Below, piece after piece: positions 21,732 through 34,899 of a stretch of DNA of 64,000 nucleotides (position 1 is the stretch's first letter; the number at the start of each line of letters is the position of its first letter). Origin of the DNA: Viscum album (taxonomy: Eukaryota; Streptophyta; Magnoliopsida; Santalales; Viscaceae); assembly GCA_963277665.1 (NCBI GenBank), contig OY728120.1, forward strand, positions 937,675,195 to 937,739,194, given 5' to 3'. The translations under genes were made by a program, and so were the position numbers. A model generated the notes under the pieces. That model saw nothing but the letters and a program-made list of their open reading frames with translations. It was not told the origin of the DNA and did no database searches.

Positions 21732-24700
21732 AATTCGGACTAATATGTTAGTGACATATTGGAAATATTGGTTCGATGTTATCATGTTTTTTAAAATTTT
21801 AAAAAATAAAAACATTGAATAGTTTCAAATTTGACCTAAATAATACTTTAAAATAAATATTATTTTTTTAAATGATATAAAATTGAAAAAATATAAGGTT
21901 CATCCTATTAAAATGGATAGTGTTAAATATTTCATACATGATCCAACTGGGGTTCGTTTGGCATTTTATAGTAACTATATTTACCCTATAGTACAAAAAG
22001 ACAAGTAGACACTGTTAGAGTTAAACTGTTTAAGCAACGGTTAAACCCAAACGATAAAGTTAATTTTGTGACCTATAATTTTCAAAAAATCATTGGTGGA
22101 GAGGATTTAGACCCATCCTCATAATATCCTAAAAATTACTCACATTGAATCTATTTCAAATCACAAAATAATTTATAATAAATTAATAGTTTTGGAATTT
22201 CATAAAGTGCCCCTCCCATCTCTTATAAAATGACACCCCTCATTCTATTTTACTCACACCTTAAAATACTTTTAGTTCAGACAACCCCTGCCCAATTATA
22301 CTCCTAACTTCCCTCACCTTATCCTAGTGGCCATACATTTGGAATAAAGACAACCTAAGAAGTCATTTTGTTCTAATCAAAAGGAGACACTCTAAGAAGC
22401 GGTAATTGTTTTACCAACACTTTCGAAGTTCTTCTATACTTCTAATTTATTTTAATAATTTGTTTCAATACAAAATTAATAACGCCATCATTAAATATAT
22501 GTGTATATGATTATTATTTTTATGGGAAAACCATATTTTTCCATTTACCCATGCTACAAAAAACAATATCACCATGTGTGTGTATGTACGATTTAATGTC
22601 TCCATGTCGTGGAATAAAATATTTTTCAGCTTTACTTTATTCTGATTGGTATAAAGATGAATAAAATGGATATAAATAATAAAAATGACATTATATTTAT
22701 TATGTATAATTAAAATACCATCCTTTTCCTTACCCCTTTATGATTATGTAAATGATACCGTCGCTCATGCGTACGTACGACTTACCATCTCCACGACGTG
22801 ATGAGATTAATCCTCCACGTTAACCATTAAAAAATGATTATAAAAACATATATAATTAATAATAATTAAATATATTACATAATAATTCTTATATAATAAT
22901 ATATATACATATATTTTATTTACTTTCTTCTCCTCAATATGATAAGAAAACAGAAAAAATGTACATTCATACGTACGACTTATTGTCTCAATGAACTGTG
23001 TGTTACATTTAAAATTTCAATATTTCATATATATCTATATTCTGAATATATATGATATATAAATCATGTTTTACATTTTGGAAGTATTTAAATAATGATC
23101 TTTGTAATATGATCAACAACAAAATGTCAAAACACATACGATAAACAAAGTAGTTATTACCAGAAACATTGCTTCAACTTAGAATTGTTAATAAATGGGT
23201 AATATAAAGTAAGAAGTGAATCATATATGATATGATAAATATTATTATGATTCATTTAGAAGTTAATAATATGTTTAAAACCATTATACAGTAGTTTCAG
23301 GCATGTACATAGAGTATCAGACCTAAGGTATGGGAATTCTATCTCACTTTAAATTTTTGTGAGATATAGGACATGTTCACCACCAATTACTTGTGTGTCG
23401 TGTGTGTACTACCCCTATTATATTTCATATCATGAATAAATTTATCTTCATGGTATTTAAAGATTCATTTTAAGATATTGGGATTGTGATTTAAATGTTC
23501 GAAGTTGAATGAGATGCTTTGAATGTTTAAAGAATTAATCCTTTCTCCATTTCAATATTCTGAATATTATTTTACATAATTGTTTATATGGATAAAAATA
23601 GATTATAATAGAAATTTTATATCTATATTTATGTTCATTAAAATCATTTAAAAAAATAATATTTTTATGTTTTATAATGGAATTAATAACTAAAACGTCA
23701 TTGTAAATGTTTTAAATATTTATTCTTCTAAATATTTGTCATAAATGTTTATGTTTTCAAAATGGGTTTAAGGATTTATTTATATTAACATGAATTTTTT
23801 AAAATGTAAATTCCTTTAAAAAGTTTCAAAGTTTTTTGTGATGCTTTGATTCAAAAATATCATTTACACATATTCTTTTATAGGTACTCAAATTTTTAAT
23901 AAATTATTTCAAAGAAAAGGGGTATTTATCTCAAGATAGTTTTTAATGATTTTATTAGATTATTTTCATCTATATAAACACCATTTATTGGATATTTTTA
24001 TTAATTTAGGTTGATCTCTTATGATATTATTTTTCATATTTTATTGAATGGTTTATGATTATTTTGAATGTGGATATGCTATTTTGTTGACATTTATAGT
24101 GTGGGGTTTAAGTGTTCACATTTATGGTTTAAGTATTCACATTTTGTATGCTAGTTTTAATATGAATGTTTATGTTGGTTATGTTTTACCACTATATTAG
24201 AGTAATGTATTGGACCTAGTATGTGATGAGTGGAGACCCCTATATCCCCTCAATGCGTCAGTAAGTTTAATGAGAAAAACTAGTGTCTTGGCACGAGGCC
24301 TTGATGGTATGGATATGTATGATCTTGGAAGGAGGCCTCGATGATATGGTTATGATGTCTGACATAATGAATTCTCTTATTATGATATTAGTTATTGATA
24401 TTACCTATAATTATTCAATTAGTAGAATATCCATGTGAATGTTTAAATGGAATTATGTGATTTATTCTTTCCATATTAAAAACATGTTTTGGTTTGAAAG
24501 TCTTGCACTTCAATTTTATATTTCATTTAATGTTTATGGTTATTTATGAAATATTTTGATGTATTGTTTAACCATACTGAGAATCTTAGCTCACCCATTT
24601 CTTATGTTTTATTTTCCTAGGTATCAAAGAAGTGTATTATGATTTATATGTAGGGTTAAGCTAGAAGAATAATGGAATTTTCAAAGGATTATACATATTG

Positions 24701-24857
24701 TATTTTATGTTTTCAATTGTAATGTAATGTTTATATAAGTAATATATTTCCCAATATTTCTAAATTGATCGATCCTTTAGGATTTGATTTCCTTGTAATC
24801 ATGCCAATGTATGAAAATAATGGACCAGCTCTGGGAATCTGGGATTGGGGCATTATA

Positions 24858-27206
24858 GTTGTTATCACATGATGTTTAGAAACAACCCTGTAAATATATT
24901 TAAAAAACATTGAATTGGGATCATAACCCTAATATATACTTTGAGTGTAAGTATATAAGAACATCTTAATTATTTTACTATAGAGATTATGTGGGTATTC
25001 CTAGAAAATTCATCCCTACCTAGATAATATAAGTAGATGTGGTTCTGGAACAGATGTACCTAGGATTAATAACTCTGACAAGATGTTCCAGGATTGACTT
25101 AGGGTAACCTGGTACCTGAAAATAAGACTTACTACGCACTTGGTTTGATACTCCCGAGGGACCAGCCTGTGCTTGCATGGGAAGCCAAGCCGAACAGCCA
25201 CATGAAGGGGGAGAGCTGATATCACGATGAAGAAGTTGGGAGGAGGAGTTCTTAGTATTGTCTATATATTTCCTAAGACCTAGGTATAATGTAATCTCTA
25301 AGTCTTTGGGAATTTTAAAGTTTCCCCATCATCCCTTGAAAGGGGGATTATCAAAAATCAATAAAAAATAAGGCCTTTGGGCTGTTCGGGTAAGGATCAT
25401 ATCTTTAATGGTCTGAAGCCAACATTTTGAAGTGAAATAGTCTCCCATGTATTATCGTCATATGGGGATATAATATCATGTGTCAATATGATAATTATTG
25501 AATTATGTACATCCTATAGATTTTAAGGGAAGAAATATATGAATAGGGTGGTAGATAAAAAGATGGATAAAGGGAATAAGGGAAAGAACGATTTTACCAC
25601 ATGTGATGACTGTGGAAAGGATCACCCAGGTAAATTGTTGAAGAGAATGAGAGTTTATTATAAGTGTGGAGAAAAATGAAACCATGTTCGTGTATGTAAG
25701 GGTAAGAAAAATTATTCCAATGTACAATACATCGAATTCAGGGATATAAGACACTATGGGAATCAATGTCCCAATCATCAAAGGAATATTCCTTGGATGA
25801 TGCTATTGGATAGTGATCAGGTTATGATACTGACACATCTGGAGATGAATTATTTATATTCCTATTCAAGAATTATTTCATTTTGATATTTTATTATAAA
25901 TATACTAGTTATAAGAATTATAGAGTATATAAGTATTATACATCAGTGCTATTTTATTAAGGATTTGATATTGTATATACCACGAAAAGTGACACAATTG
26001 TAATTTATAATTTTTAGAAAATATATAGTTAAGGGAAATATAAAACATAATATATTTCTAATCCTGATATTATTTATTTGGATAAAGTATATTGGATATT
26101 ATTTACTACCTTGGAACTGATTAATGTATTGTTTATTCCATCACTGTTGGAGTTTGCAACATTTTTGGATTTCAAGATTATATCCAATTTTCTTTGTTTT
26201 ATGTAAGGAATAAAGAAACATGAATGCATGGAATAAGGTTTTATGGTAATTTAGGGTATTACAATTTTTAATAGAATATGTGATGAAGGTATTCATATGT
26301 TTGGTATGTGACAAAAAATATCTGCATTATGTTTTGTTGATTTTAGAAATTTTGTGACCTTCCATATAAATTTTTGAACTGTGAGTTTGGATAAAAGTAT
26401 TTTGGATATGTCTAAAGTTTGTAATGGATTAAGCTGAGGATTTTATATTATTATTTAAGGTTAAATCCTTTCTTAAGTTCATTATTGTAATTATAAAATA
26501 ATATAGTTTTCAGAAAAGGATAACCTCTCGCATCAGGCTAGGTCGCGAGACATGAACTTGCAACCAAAGGGTGACGAGGGTGAATCAGATAACATTGACC
26601 TACATGATGTCCTTTTTAGTATAACATAATATTCCTTATTTAAATTTTATTATAGATAAATTATAATTTCATTTTTAGAGCCTTATAAGTTTAAGATAAA
26701 TAAAATATTTTTGAATATTATTATTTGGAGAAAAAGATGAGTTTGTGGTAGAAAATTAGTAAAAGGATGAAACTATACTTTTCAAGTAAGTATGATTTCT
26801 TGAGTTATAATTATTTGATGTAAATTAATTCTTCAACTTTTAGGTAAAGGATCGTGAAACAAAAAATTATATCCTTGTACATTTTTGATGAATCAAATGG
26901 TCCCTTATATTATCACTGATTTCTTGCTTTGTGATTGATAACTTTCTCCTAATCCTGTTCTATATCACTCTCCATACGAACATGATGGTTATATTTTTCT
27001 TTCATACACATTATTTTCTACATGGAATCCTTGTATGTGTTATATTTGGTAGCTTTCATACTTCCCTTTCTTTAATTTAAATTAGAACTTTTATCAGCCC
27101 GATTTCAAATGTGGGTTTTCAATAAAGGTATTTTCTAGTATCAAATTTTTATTTTCGAAGTCCAACTTCAAATTTTGAAGATGAAATTTATTGAAGTAGT
27201 GTAGAA
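24858..27206 (+). other. Interior of element A, mostly non-coding
   Basis: 2349 bp between the LTRs. A degenerate initiator-tRNA primer-binding site lies at 24859-24870. About 24950-25450 is richer in GC than its surroundings, holds TATATATTTCCTAAG and TCAATAAAAAATAAGG, and looks like a foreign LTR-like or TRIM-like insert. From 25560 there is a gag remnant. From about 25800 to 27206 I see only AT-rich decay and no pol domains. Confidence 0.5.
25562..25700 (+). pseudogene. Element A gag zinc-knuckle remnant
   Basis: Reading from the ATG at 25564 gives MDKGNKGKNDFTTCDDCGKDHPGK... and then YYKCGEK-stop-NHVRVCKG. Gypsy gag proteins have CxxCGKxHxGxC followed by CYxCGxxGHxxRDC. Here the first Cys of the knuckle is Tyr (TGT to TAT) and the Gly codon is TGA. 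The fragment shows that A derives from a Gypsy element with a chromovirus-type gag. No longer frame can be reconstructed around it. Confidence 0.7.
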
Positions 27207-30200
27207 TATAACAACCAAATATTTAATAGAACATTATCTTTTGAATTAAATTCAATAGGTTTTATTTCACACAACACTGACTAGGCATGTCGTACCCGCG
27301 ACATTAGGATTCTGTGAAACAACACCTTAGTATTATAATTATTCAAATGATATATTTATAACGTATCCATTAAATATAGTTATATTAATGGTAATAAAAA
27401 AATTTAAATGATATTTATAAATATTTTAGATAAATGAAACATATTTACAATGAAATGTATAAGTTTTAGTAATGTAGTTATATATTTAGAAATAATATTT
27501 TCTTAAATGAACTACTTTTTATGTCCTATTATGAACAATAAAAACATTAATTTTTGATAATAATATAAAATTAATTTATTAAAATAAACATAATTTTTGA
27601 AATTATAATTTCAAAATTATTTGAGGGTTTATTTTATTTTTCTGAAAATTTTGATTTTTTGAGGAAGAGAGAAATTACTGCATTTTTTTAAATTAGACTA
27701 TTCATTTAAATAAATTTTTTATTTTAAATTTATTTTAAAGTCCGAAGAGATACATAATACATATTTTAGTTCAATTTAGGTTATTGGAACCATTTCTAAA
27801 ATATAATTAGATATATAAAATTTTATTAAACTTTTGAACATCTCTTTTACCCACCTTTTAACTACATCTGTGAGGTATCATTAAACACAATTTTTGCACT
27901 TCTGTGAGTTGAATTTTGAAAAATGTACATACATGGTTGTAATTTTTATGAAAGATGTGGTCTAATTGGATAAAAATAATTTTTAGTGAATAGTAACTTT
28001 TGAATTTTGTTTTCCATGGTTAAAGGTAAATAAGGTAATCCAAGGTAAACATAATGTTATAATAATATAAAATTAATATAAATATTGTCCTAATCTCATT
28101 TTATAAGTATATATTAAACATCAAAACCCTTCAGTTGAAAATATGATCGTTTTTATGCCACTTTTGTAATATTGAGACATTTATTTTATTTTAATTAAAG
28201 AAGAGTTAAACAATTCATATTCAAATTTTAATTACTATATCATTTTTAATATGAGGTTATATAAATGATGTGGTATAATATAAATAGTATTTATAATTAT
28301 AAAATATTTATCTACATAATGGAAATTTATTTATAATTTTAGGAAATATATAATTAAATTAATTGGTAATATAATAATGATGTAGTAATTTCTTAATTAA
28401 TTGAAATATCAAATATATGATATTAAAAAAATTAAATAGATATAATCTACTTAATTAATGACATTCCCTAATTTTATAGACAATTTTTATATGTTAGAGA
28501 AATATTTGAATTATTGTTAAGAAGTTATCACGTTGTTTTGATTTTTTTTAAAATGAAAATATTGAATAGTTTCAAGATTGACATAAATGATTCATTAAAA
28601 TAAATACTATATTTTTAGATGATATAAAAGTAAAAAAAATAAGGCTTGTCAAAATAACTTGTAGAGTGTTAATTATGTTATAAATGATCCAACTTGGGTT
28701 CTCTTGACATTTTAAATTGACTATATTAACCCTGTAGTATAAAAAGACAAGTAGATAAAGGAAGAGTTAAACTCTTTAACTAAGGGTTAAACCCAAAGGA
28801 CACGGTTAATTTTATGATATATACTTTTCTAAAATAATTTGAAGAATGGATTTAGACCCATTCATATCTTGGCCTATAAATAACTCACTTTGGAGCTATT
28901 TGATACAGAAAATTAATTTATAATAAATTAATATTCTCAGAATTTCCAAAAGTGCCCTTCCCCCTTATTATAAAAGGGAACCCCTCCTCTTTTATTCACA
29001 ACAATACAGTATTTTAGTTCAGAAAAACCCAGAAAAATTATACTCTAAAAATATCTCACATCATCCTAGAGGCCGTATATTGGGAAACAATCCAACTTAA
29101 GTTGTCTTTTGTGCAAATTAAAAGGAGATACTCGAAGAAGAGGTGATTTTTTTACCAACACTTTCGAAGTAATTTTCTTCTTATACTCCCTTTTACTAAG
29201 TTGTTTCCATAATAAATTAATAAATACATAATATAATATATATTGATATATTTTTATTGTTATTGGACAACCATATTCATCTTTTTACCCATCCTATGAA
29301 AAATAATATAACCAAGCGTGTGTACATACGACCTACAATCTCCACATCGTGGTATAAACTATTTTTCGTATATACTTTATTTGTATGGGTATAACAATAA
29401 ATAAAATGGATATAAATTTTAATATGACATGATATTGATTCTATATAATTAACATACCATCCATTTCCTTACCCATTATCCACTAAGGAAATGATATCGT
29501 CGCTCGTGCATACGTACAACTTACCATCACTACGACGCGATTAGATTCATCCTCCACGTTAAGCATTCATGAATGATTATAAAAATATACATAATGAATA
29601 AGAATGAAATATATGAAATATTAATTATACTGGAATAATATATATACATATATTTCTTTTACTTTATTCTACTCAATACAATAAGAAAACATAAACATTG
29701 TTCATTCATATGCATGACTTACCGTCTCGATTAACGGTGTATTACGTTTCATATATCTGTCTATAATATATATATATATATATATTCTGAATATATTTGA
29801 TATATAAATCAGGATTTACATTATTTAAGTAATTAAATCATGATCTAAGTAATACAATCAAGAATAAAAAGTCAAAACATGTACGACAAACAAAATAATT
29901 ATTACCCGAAATGTTGCGTTAACTTAGAATTGTTAATACACAGGTAATATAAAGTAATAAATGAATCATATATTATATAATAAATATTATTAAAAATATT
30001 TTAGAAGTTATTAATATGTTTAGAACCATTATACATGAGTTTCATACATGTACACAGAGTATCATACGTAAGGTAAAGGAATTCTGTTTCACTTTTAGTT
30101 TTCATGAGATATAACCCATGTTCACCACATATTCCTTGTGTGTGGTGTATGTAGTACCCCTATTATACTTCATATAATTAATACATTTATATTCAGGGAA

Positions 30201-31608
30201 TTTAATGATTCATTTTATGAAATTAGTCTTATGATTTAAATGTTGAATGGGGTATGGGACACTTTGAATATTTGAAGAATTAATCCTTTCTCCATTTAAA
30301 TATTCTTGATCATATATTACATAACTATTTATATGGATATAAAAGTATTATAATGGAAATTTTGTATCTATTTTTATGTTCATTAATATTTTTTTCAAAA
30401 AGTTATCTTTTTAAGGTTTTATTTAAGGGACACTTTAACTAAAACATCATTTTAATTGTTTTAAATATTTATTCCTCGTAATATTTCTCATTAATGTTTA
30501 TGTTTTCAAAATGGGTTTAAGGATTTATTTATATGGACATGAATGTTTCAAAATTTCAGTTCCATTCAAAAGTTTCAATGTTTTATGGGATGATTTGATT
30601 CAAAAAAATGTCTTTTAAAGGTCTTCTTTTATAAGTTCTTGAGTTTTGAATAAATGATTTCTAAGAAAACAGGGTATTTGTCTCTAGATATTTTTGGTGA
30701 TTTTATTAGATTATTTTCATCAATTTCAAAATTATTTTTCCATATTAAAATTAATTGATCTCGATATCTTATGATTTCAGTTACCATATTTTATTGAATG
30801 TTTTATGATTACTTTGACTATGGATGAGCTATTTTGATACCACTAATAGTTTATGGTTTAAGTATTGAAATTTATGGTTTAAGTATTCACAATTTGTATG
30901 CTAGTTTTAATATGAATGTTAATGTTGGTTATGTTTTACCCACTACATATGTGGAATGTATTGGGCTTAGTAATTGATAGTTGGGGCCTTCTACAGCCCC
31001 TCGATGCATCGTTAGGTCTCATTAGGCAAACTAGTGTCTTGGAATGAGGTCTTGATTGTATGGTTATGTATGGTCTTGGAATGAGGTATTGAAGGTATGG
31101 TTATGATTTCTGACATTATGCATTCTCTCATTATGAAATTGTTTATTGATATTACATGTGATTATTTGACTAGTAGAATATCCAAGTGATTATTTAAATG
31201 GAATTAGTTGATTTATTCTTTCCATATTAGGTACAAGTTTTTGTTTAAAAGGCTTTTGTTTCAGTTTTATACTTTCATTAATGTTTATGGTTATTTATAA
31301 AATGTTCTTCTATATTGTTTAACCTTACTGATCTTCTGAACTCACTCCTTACTTATGTTTTATTTTTCCAGGATTCCATGAACTGTATTTTGAATTACAT
31401 GCATTATTAAGATAGGAGAGTATTGGAATTCTAAATGTATTATCTATGTTTTGTTTTATTTTTTTAATTTTAATGCAATTTTTATGTATGTATTCTATTT
31501 TCCACGATTTCTAAATTGATTGATCATTCAGGATTTGAATTCCCTGTAATCATGCCAATGATGGAAAATAATGCACCATCTTCAGGAATCTGGGGTAGGG
31601 GTGTTACA
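27207..31608 (+). repeat. 3' LTR of element A
   Basis: 4402 bp, uninterrupted, ending GGGGTGTTACA. A TATA box (TATTATAAAAGGG) lies near 28967-28978, followed by CCCCTCCTC as in the other LTR. The two LTRs agree at perhaps 75-80 per cent in the stretches I compared. An AT dinucleotide run lies near 29766-29784. Confidence 0.87.
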
Positions 31609-34333
31609 ATAATAACATTGGATAATATAAACATGAATTCATAATAATGTGGAATCAATATAAAACATTTCATTATAAGGAGTCATGGATAATTTCATAT
31701 AGAATAGAACAATTCAAGTCTAACAACCTAGACCGTTTCACATAGAGCACGAGTCCAGGCTATCCACAAAGGCCGTTGAACATAACTTCTCATGAGAATA
31801 AACAATAACCAATTAATTGGAGTTGTATCTATGAACACCCATTATAACATGTTCATGAATATTTATTCCACATAGGGTATCATACATAATAAATCAAATA
31901 TAAATATAAGGGTTTCCCTTGGAATGAATTGGTTACGATAGTCATTTCATAAAGTATAATAAATGGGTGTATCATAAAAGTGCCCATGGAAGAAAGGAAT
32001 TAAATCATACATGTATATAATAAATAAATATAGTAATATATCATTATTAGTATTTTCAAACTGAAGTGATAACATGTAAAAGAAGTGTTCAAGAAACTTT
32101 AGAATTAAAACATTTTTTTATGGTTAAAGAAAAATATTAAAAGGAATTTAAAACAGAAAAGGGATTAATATTTTATACAAAACAAAAAGTGAACCAAGAA
32201 TGTTTTCATAAAAAACGAGAGATGTTATAAAAATAATTATGTCTTAAATCATGTTTTAGAGAGCTCTAGAAATTGGTTATGAATTTGGGACTTTCCCTAA
32301 AATCAAACATTCTTATCGGGAAGAATTGAGTTGGGAACCTTTCGAAAACAAGTATATCCCTTAAAAAAGGATAAATGGATCTAGATACATGATGTCGGAA
32401 CATATAAACATAATTTAAATGATTTACAAAATATATATAATTTCATTTGGTTAAAAATATATAAATAGTGGCCTAAAGAAATAATGGAGGTTCAGGTAGA
32501 AACCCTTACCTTAAGTTTGACGGTGTTCTTAACTTGAACATAATGTACTAGGTATTCAAATTAGATTCATTAATTAAAAATTATAATACCCTTTCGATGT
32601 GTATTTTATTTAATATAACTTTATTAAGTACATTTATGCCGTTTTTATTCATTATAAGGGTCAATTTCATCATTTTGGAGCCTTGATTTCCTTGGTTTTC
32701 ATGATTACATTACTTCTATACATGTAAAAAAGTTTATATAAAATTTGGTTCATTATCAAAAATTGAAATAATATGATATTAATTATCCTACAGAGGTTAA
32801 ATAGTTATTATATAGCATGTTTTATTGAATGAGGATGAATCATTAGATAAATAGTTAATTATAATCGCTTGGGTTTATTTTGGAAGGTTTGTTATCACAA
32901 TGAACTCAATTTGTTTTATAACTTAATATCAGGTGTAAAAAATGATTATATAACATAAAATAAGATATAATAAATATATTATAATATAGTTCAACCATAA
33001 ATATGGTTTCATGACCATCCTTGAGGATGGTAATTGAATGATGAAAGCACGTCGCCCACGAAGGTGGTAAATCAGCACCTCACAGATGATGTTTTCATTC
33101 TTAAAGTAAAAGAGAGTGGAGAAGATATTTGATGAATAATTATTCCATAAACAAGAAAAAATTATAGTATATGTATGATGCTAGATTTTTAGTTCCACTT
33201 GTACAAGGGGAATTAGGGATAAAAAATAATATAATAGAACTAGAAAAGAAATTGAATGAAAACTGAAGAGGGATTTACATCTTGATTCTTTCTTCTTGAG
33301 AACTTCCTTAGGGGATTGTTTTTGGTATTTTTTTAATACCAATATATATTATAAGTGGGTTAGAGGATTGGGAGAAGATTTGAGAATAATTTGTACAAGT
33401 ATCAAGGCTTGATATGTTTGATAAGAAGAGGTGGTGAGGGGTGGTATTTATAGTGGAGGAGAGGGGTGTTTTCTCATTATTTAATTTATTACATTATTAT
33501 TTTTCTCAAGAAAAGAAATAGTGTTGATTAATGATACTAAATACAGTAATAATATCATGTGAGTACAAAATAATTATTCTAACATTATCCATGACTCAAT
33601 GAATAGTGTTTTTAACCTATAATGTACATATACCGTAAATTATTGTATTGTACTATTCACCAAAAGTTCACGTATTTCAAAAAAAATCCCAAACATTCAC
33701 CCTAACTATTTATCTAAATGTAGAATTAAAAAAATCCATTTAATTAACATGAATTTATAAATATGATATTTTTTTTAAAAAAAATCATAATTTACTAGAA
33801 AAATACATATTTTAAAATTGTAACTGATTTTATAACACTTTCTAAAATTAAATAATATATCATAAATTAATATTATAATAATAATAAATCAAAATAATAA
33901 TTCATAAATAAATTTAATGAAAACAAAATTTCTATTAAAATATAAAATTAATCATAATATTTTAATTAAATATTTATGACTTACAAAAACACCAACACAT
34001 AATTATTAATTTTCAAAATATTTATTTACTTATACTATGATATAATTATATAATATTTTCACAAATAAAATATATAAATTTTATTTATACTATAATTGGT
34101 GAGGTTTCTATTCAATTTTGTTGTTTACTATTAATAAGGTCCATGTTATTATTAAAAAGGTCAAGTTATTATTCTTTTTCTATATGTTCCTTAACTTCTT
34201 GATATACCTTTTATTTCTTTAATTCTTCATATATAAAGTTTGTATTGTGTTATTAATTTGATTTTATGTGATTATACTCTATGACATTATTATAATAATG
34301 GAATTTCATTGATAAAAGTTTTGGGTCATTACA
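31609..34333 (-). repeat. Proximal piece of element B 3' LTR
   Basis: In minus sense it starts TGTAATGACCCAAAA at 34333, right after the polypurine tract. It matches the other B LTR in order, including CATAACATGTTCATGAATAT (near 31840 and 39530) and CAAGG-GAA-T-GGGA (near 33200 and 40900). The minus-strand TATA box TATAAATA lies at 33445-33452 (counterpart 41141-41148). It ends at 31609, where A begins. Confidence 0.85.
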
Positions 34334-34421
34334 TTATTTCCCCTTCGGAAATTCCGCCCGTGAAATTTCATTTTCCATTCTATTTTGAAAATAGGTGTGG
34401 GTACTTTTCCTTTATCACTTC

Positions 34422-34700
34422 TTATAGTTCCCATACTTCCTCTTCATATTTATAGTTCATCCATAATACTTTTACCAGGTGGGTATTCTTGATTTGTATA
34501 TCATTATCTTTATGATCCAAGATTTTCACTGGTTTCTCTTCATAAGAATGATCATTCTCCAACTGTAGCACCTCTGAATTTAGTATATGTGAGGGATTCG
34601 GTATGAAATTCCTCAAGAGGGATATGTGGAATATTTCATGTACTTGAGACATAGGTGGTGAAAGTTCTAGTCAATATGACACAACTTTGACATGATTAAG
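34422..34700 (-). pseudogene. Element B integrase C-terminus with chromodomain-like tail
   Basis: The minus strand reads MSQVHEIFHISLLRNFIPNP, then YEEKPVKILDHKDNDIQIKN and LVKVLWMNYKYEEEVWEL. This is the stereotyped end of plant chromovirus-type Gypsy polyproteins, where the tail is thought to guide integration into chromatin. It is followed by KYPHLFS and GEIM-stop, then the polypurine tract and the LTR, exactly as in intact relatives. It is about 76 residues without a stop. Confidence 0.8.
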
Positions 34701-34899
34701 GATCTTGAAGGGGCCGATGTACTAAGGACATAACTCCCGTTTCATCCCAAATATCATGATCGTCTTCCGCGGAGATATACAGAGGAATAACATGTATCCA
34801 ACCATAAAATCTAGGTCCCATAGAAAATTATCTTCGTAACTATTTTTTTGAATTTAGGCTGCATTGATGTTTTACTGAATGGTTTTAAACTTATCCACC

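Larger units (their letters stand above)
19152..21755 (-). mobile_element. ORF1-only LINE (L1 type), minus strand, with 13-bp target duplications
   Basis: The insert 19165-21742 is flanked by ATATGTTAGTGAC at 19152-19164 and 21743-21755, and the uninterrupted sequence is seen in the other LTR of element A near 28488. In minus sense it starts with a 25-bp duplicated leader, carries ORF1, and ends with CAAAAGTGTCTTTCTTAATAAA..., typical of plant LINE 3' ends. ORF2 (endonuclease and RT), normally about 4 kb, is absent. Only about 320 bp separate the last ORF1 stop from the 3' end. 5' truncation removes ORF1 first, so this is a different kind of loss. Confidence 0.88.
17992..24857 (+). repeat. 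5' LTR of element A, interrupted by a LINE
   Basis: About 4275 bp once the 2.59-kb LINE insertion is removed. It aligns with 27207-31608 on both sides of the LINE: 18060-19150 with 27255-28490, and 21756-24857 with 28495-31608. A TATA box (CTTATAAAATGACACCCCTC) lies near 22221. The motif TTTTGGTGAATAGTAACTTT near 18775 recurs in the LTR of element B in the matching sense, so A and B are distant relatives. Confidence 0.85.
17992..31608 (+). mobile_element. Gypsy element A, LARD-like, about 4.3-kb LTRs
   Basis: Two very long direct repeats, 17992-24857 (including a LINE) and 27207-31608, flank only 2.35 kb. LTRs open TGTAACACCTC/TATAACAACC and end GGGGCATTATA/GGGGTGTTACA, a plant Gypsy signature. 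Flanks are ATATT (17987-17991) and ATAAT (31609-31613), four of five bases alike. A degenerate primer-binding site TTGTTATCACAT follows the first LTR. The interior keeps a gag zinc-knuckle remnant but no protease, RT or integrase that I can see. Long LTRs with a nearly non-coding interior fit a large retrotransposon derivative, or a copy that lost pol by deletion. Confidence 0.85.

Noticed and set aside
20829..21751. Plus-strand frames of about 120 codons
   Set aside because: They are antisense of LINE ORF1, whose minus-strand frame carries the recognisable knuckle.
24841..24870. tRNA-like sequence beside the LTR ends
   Set aside because: The short tRNA-Met complement is a primer-binding site; there is no cloverleaf or second promoter box.
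29766..29784. AT dinucleotide run
   Set aside because: An ordinary microsatellite inside the element A LTR.
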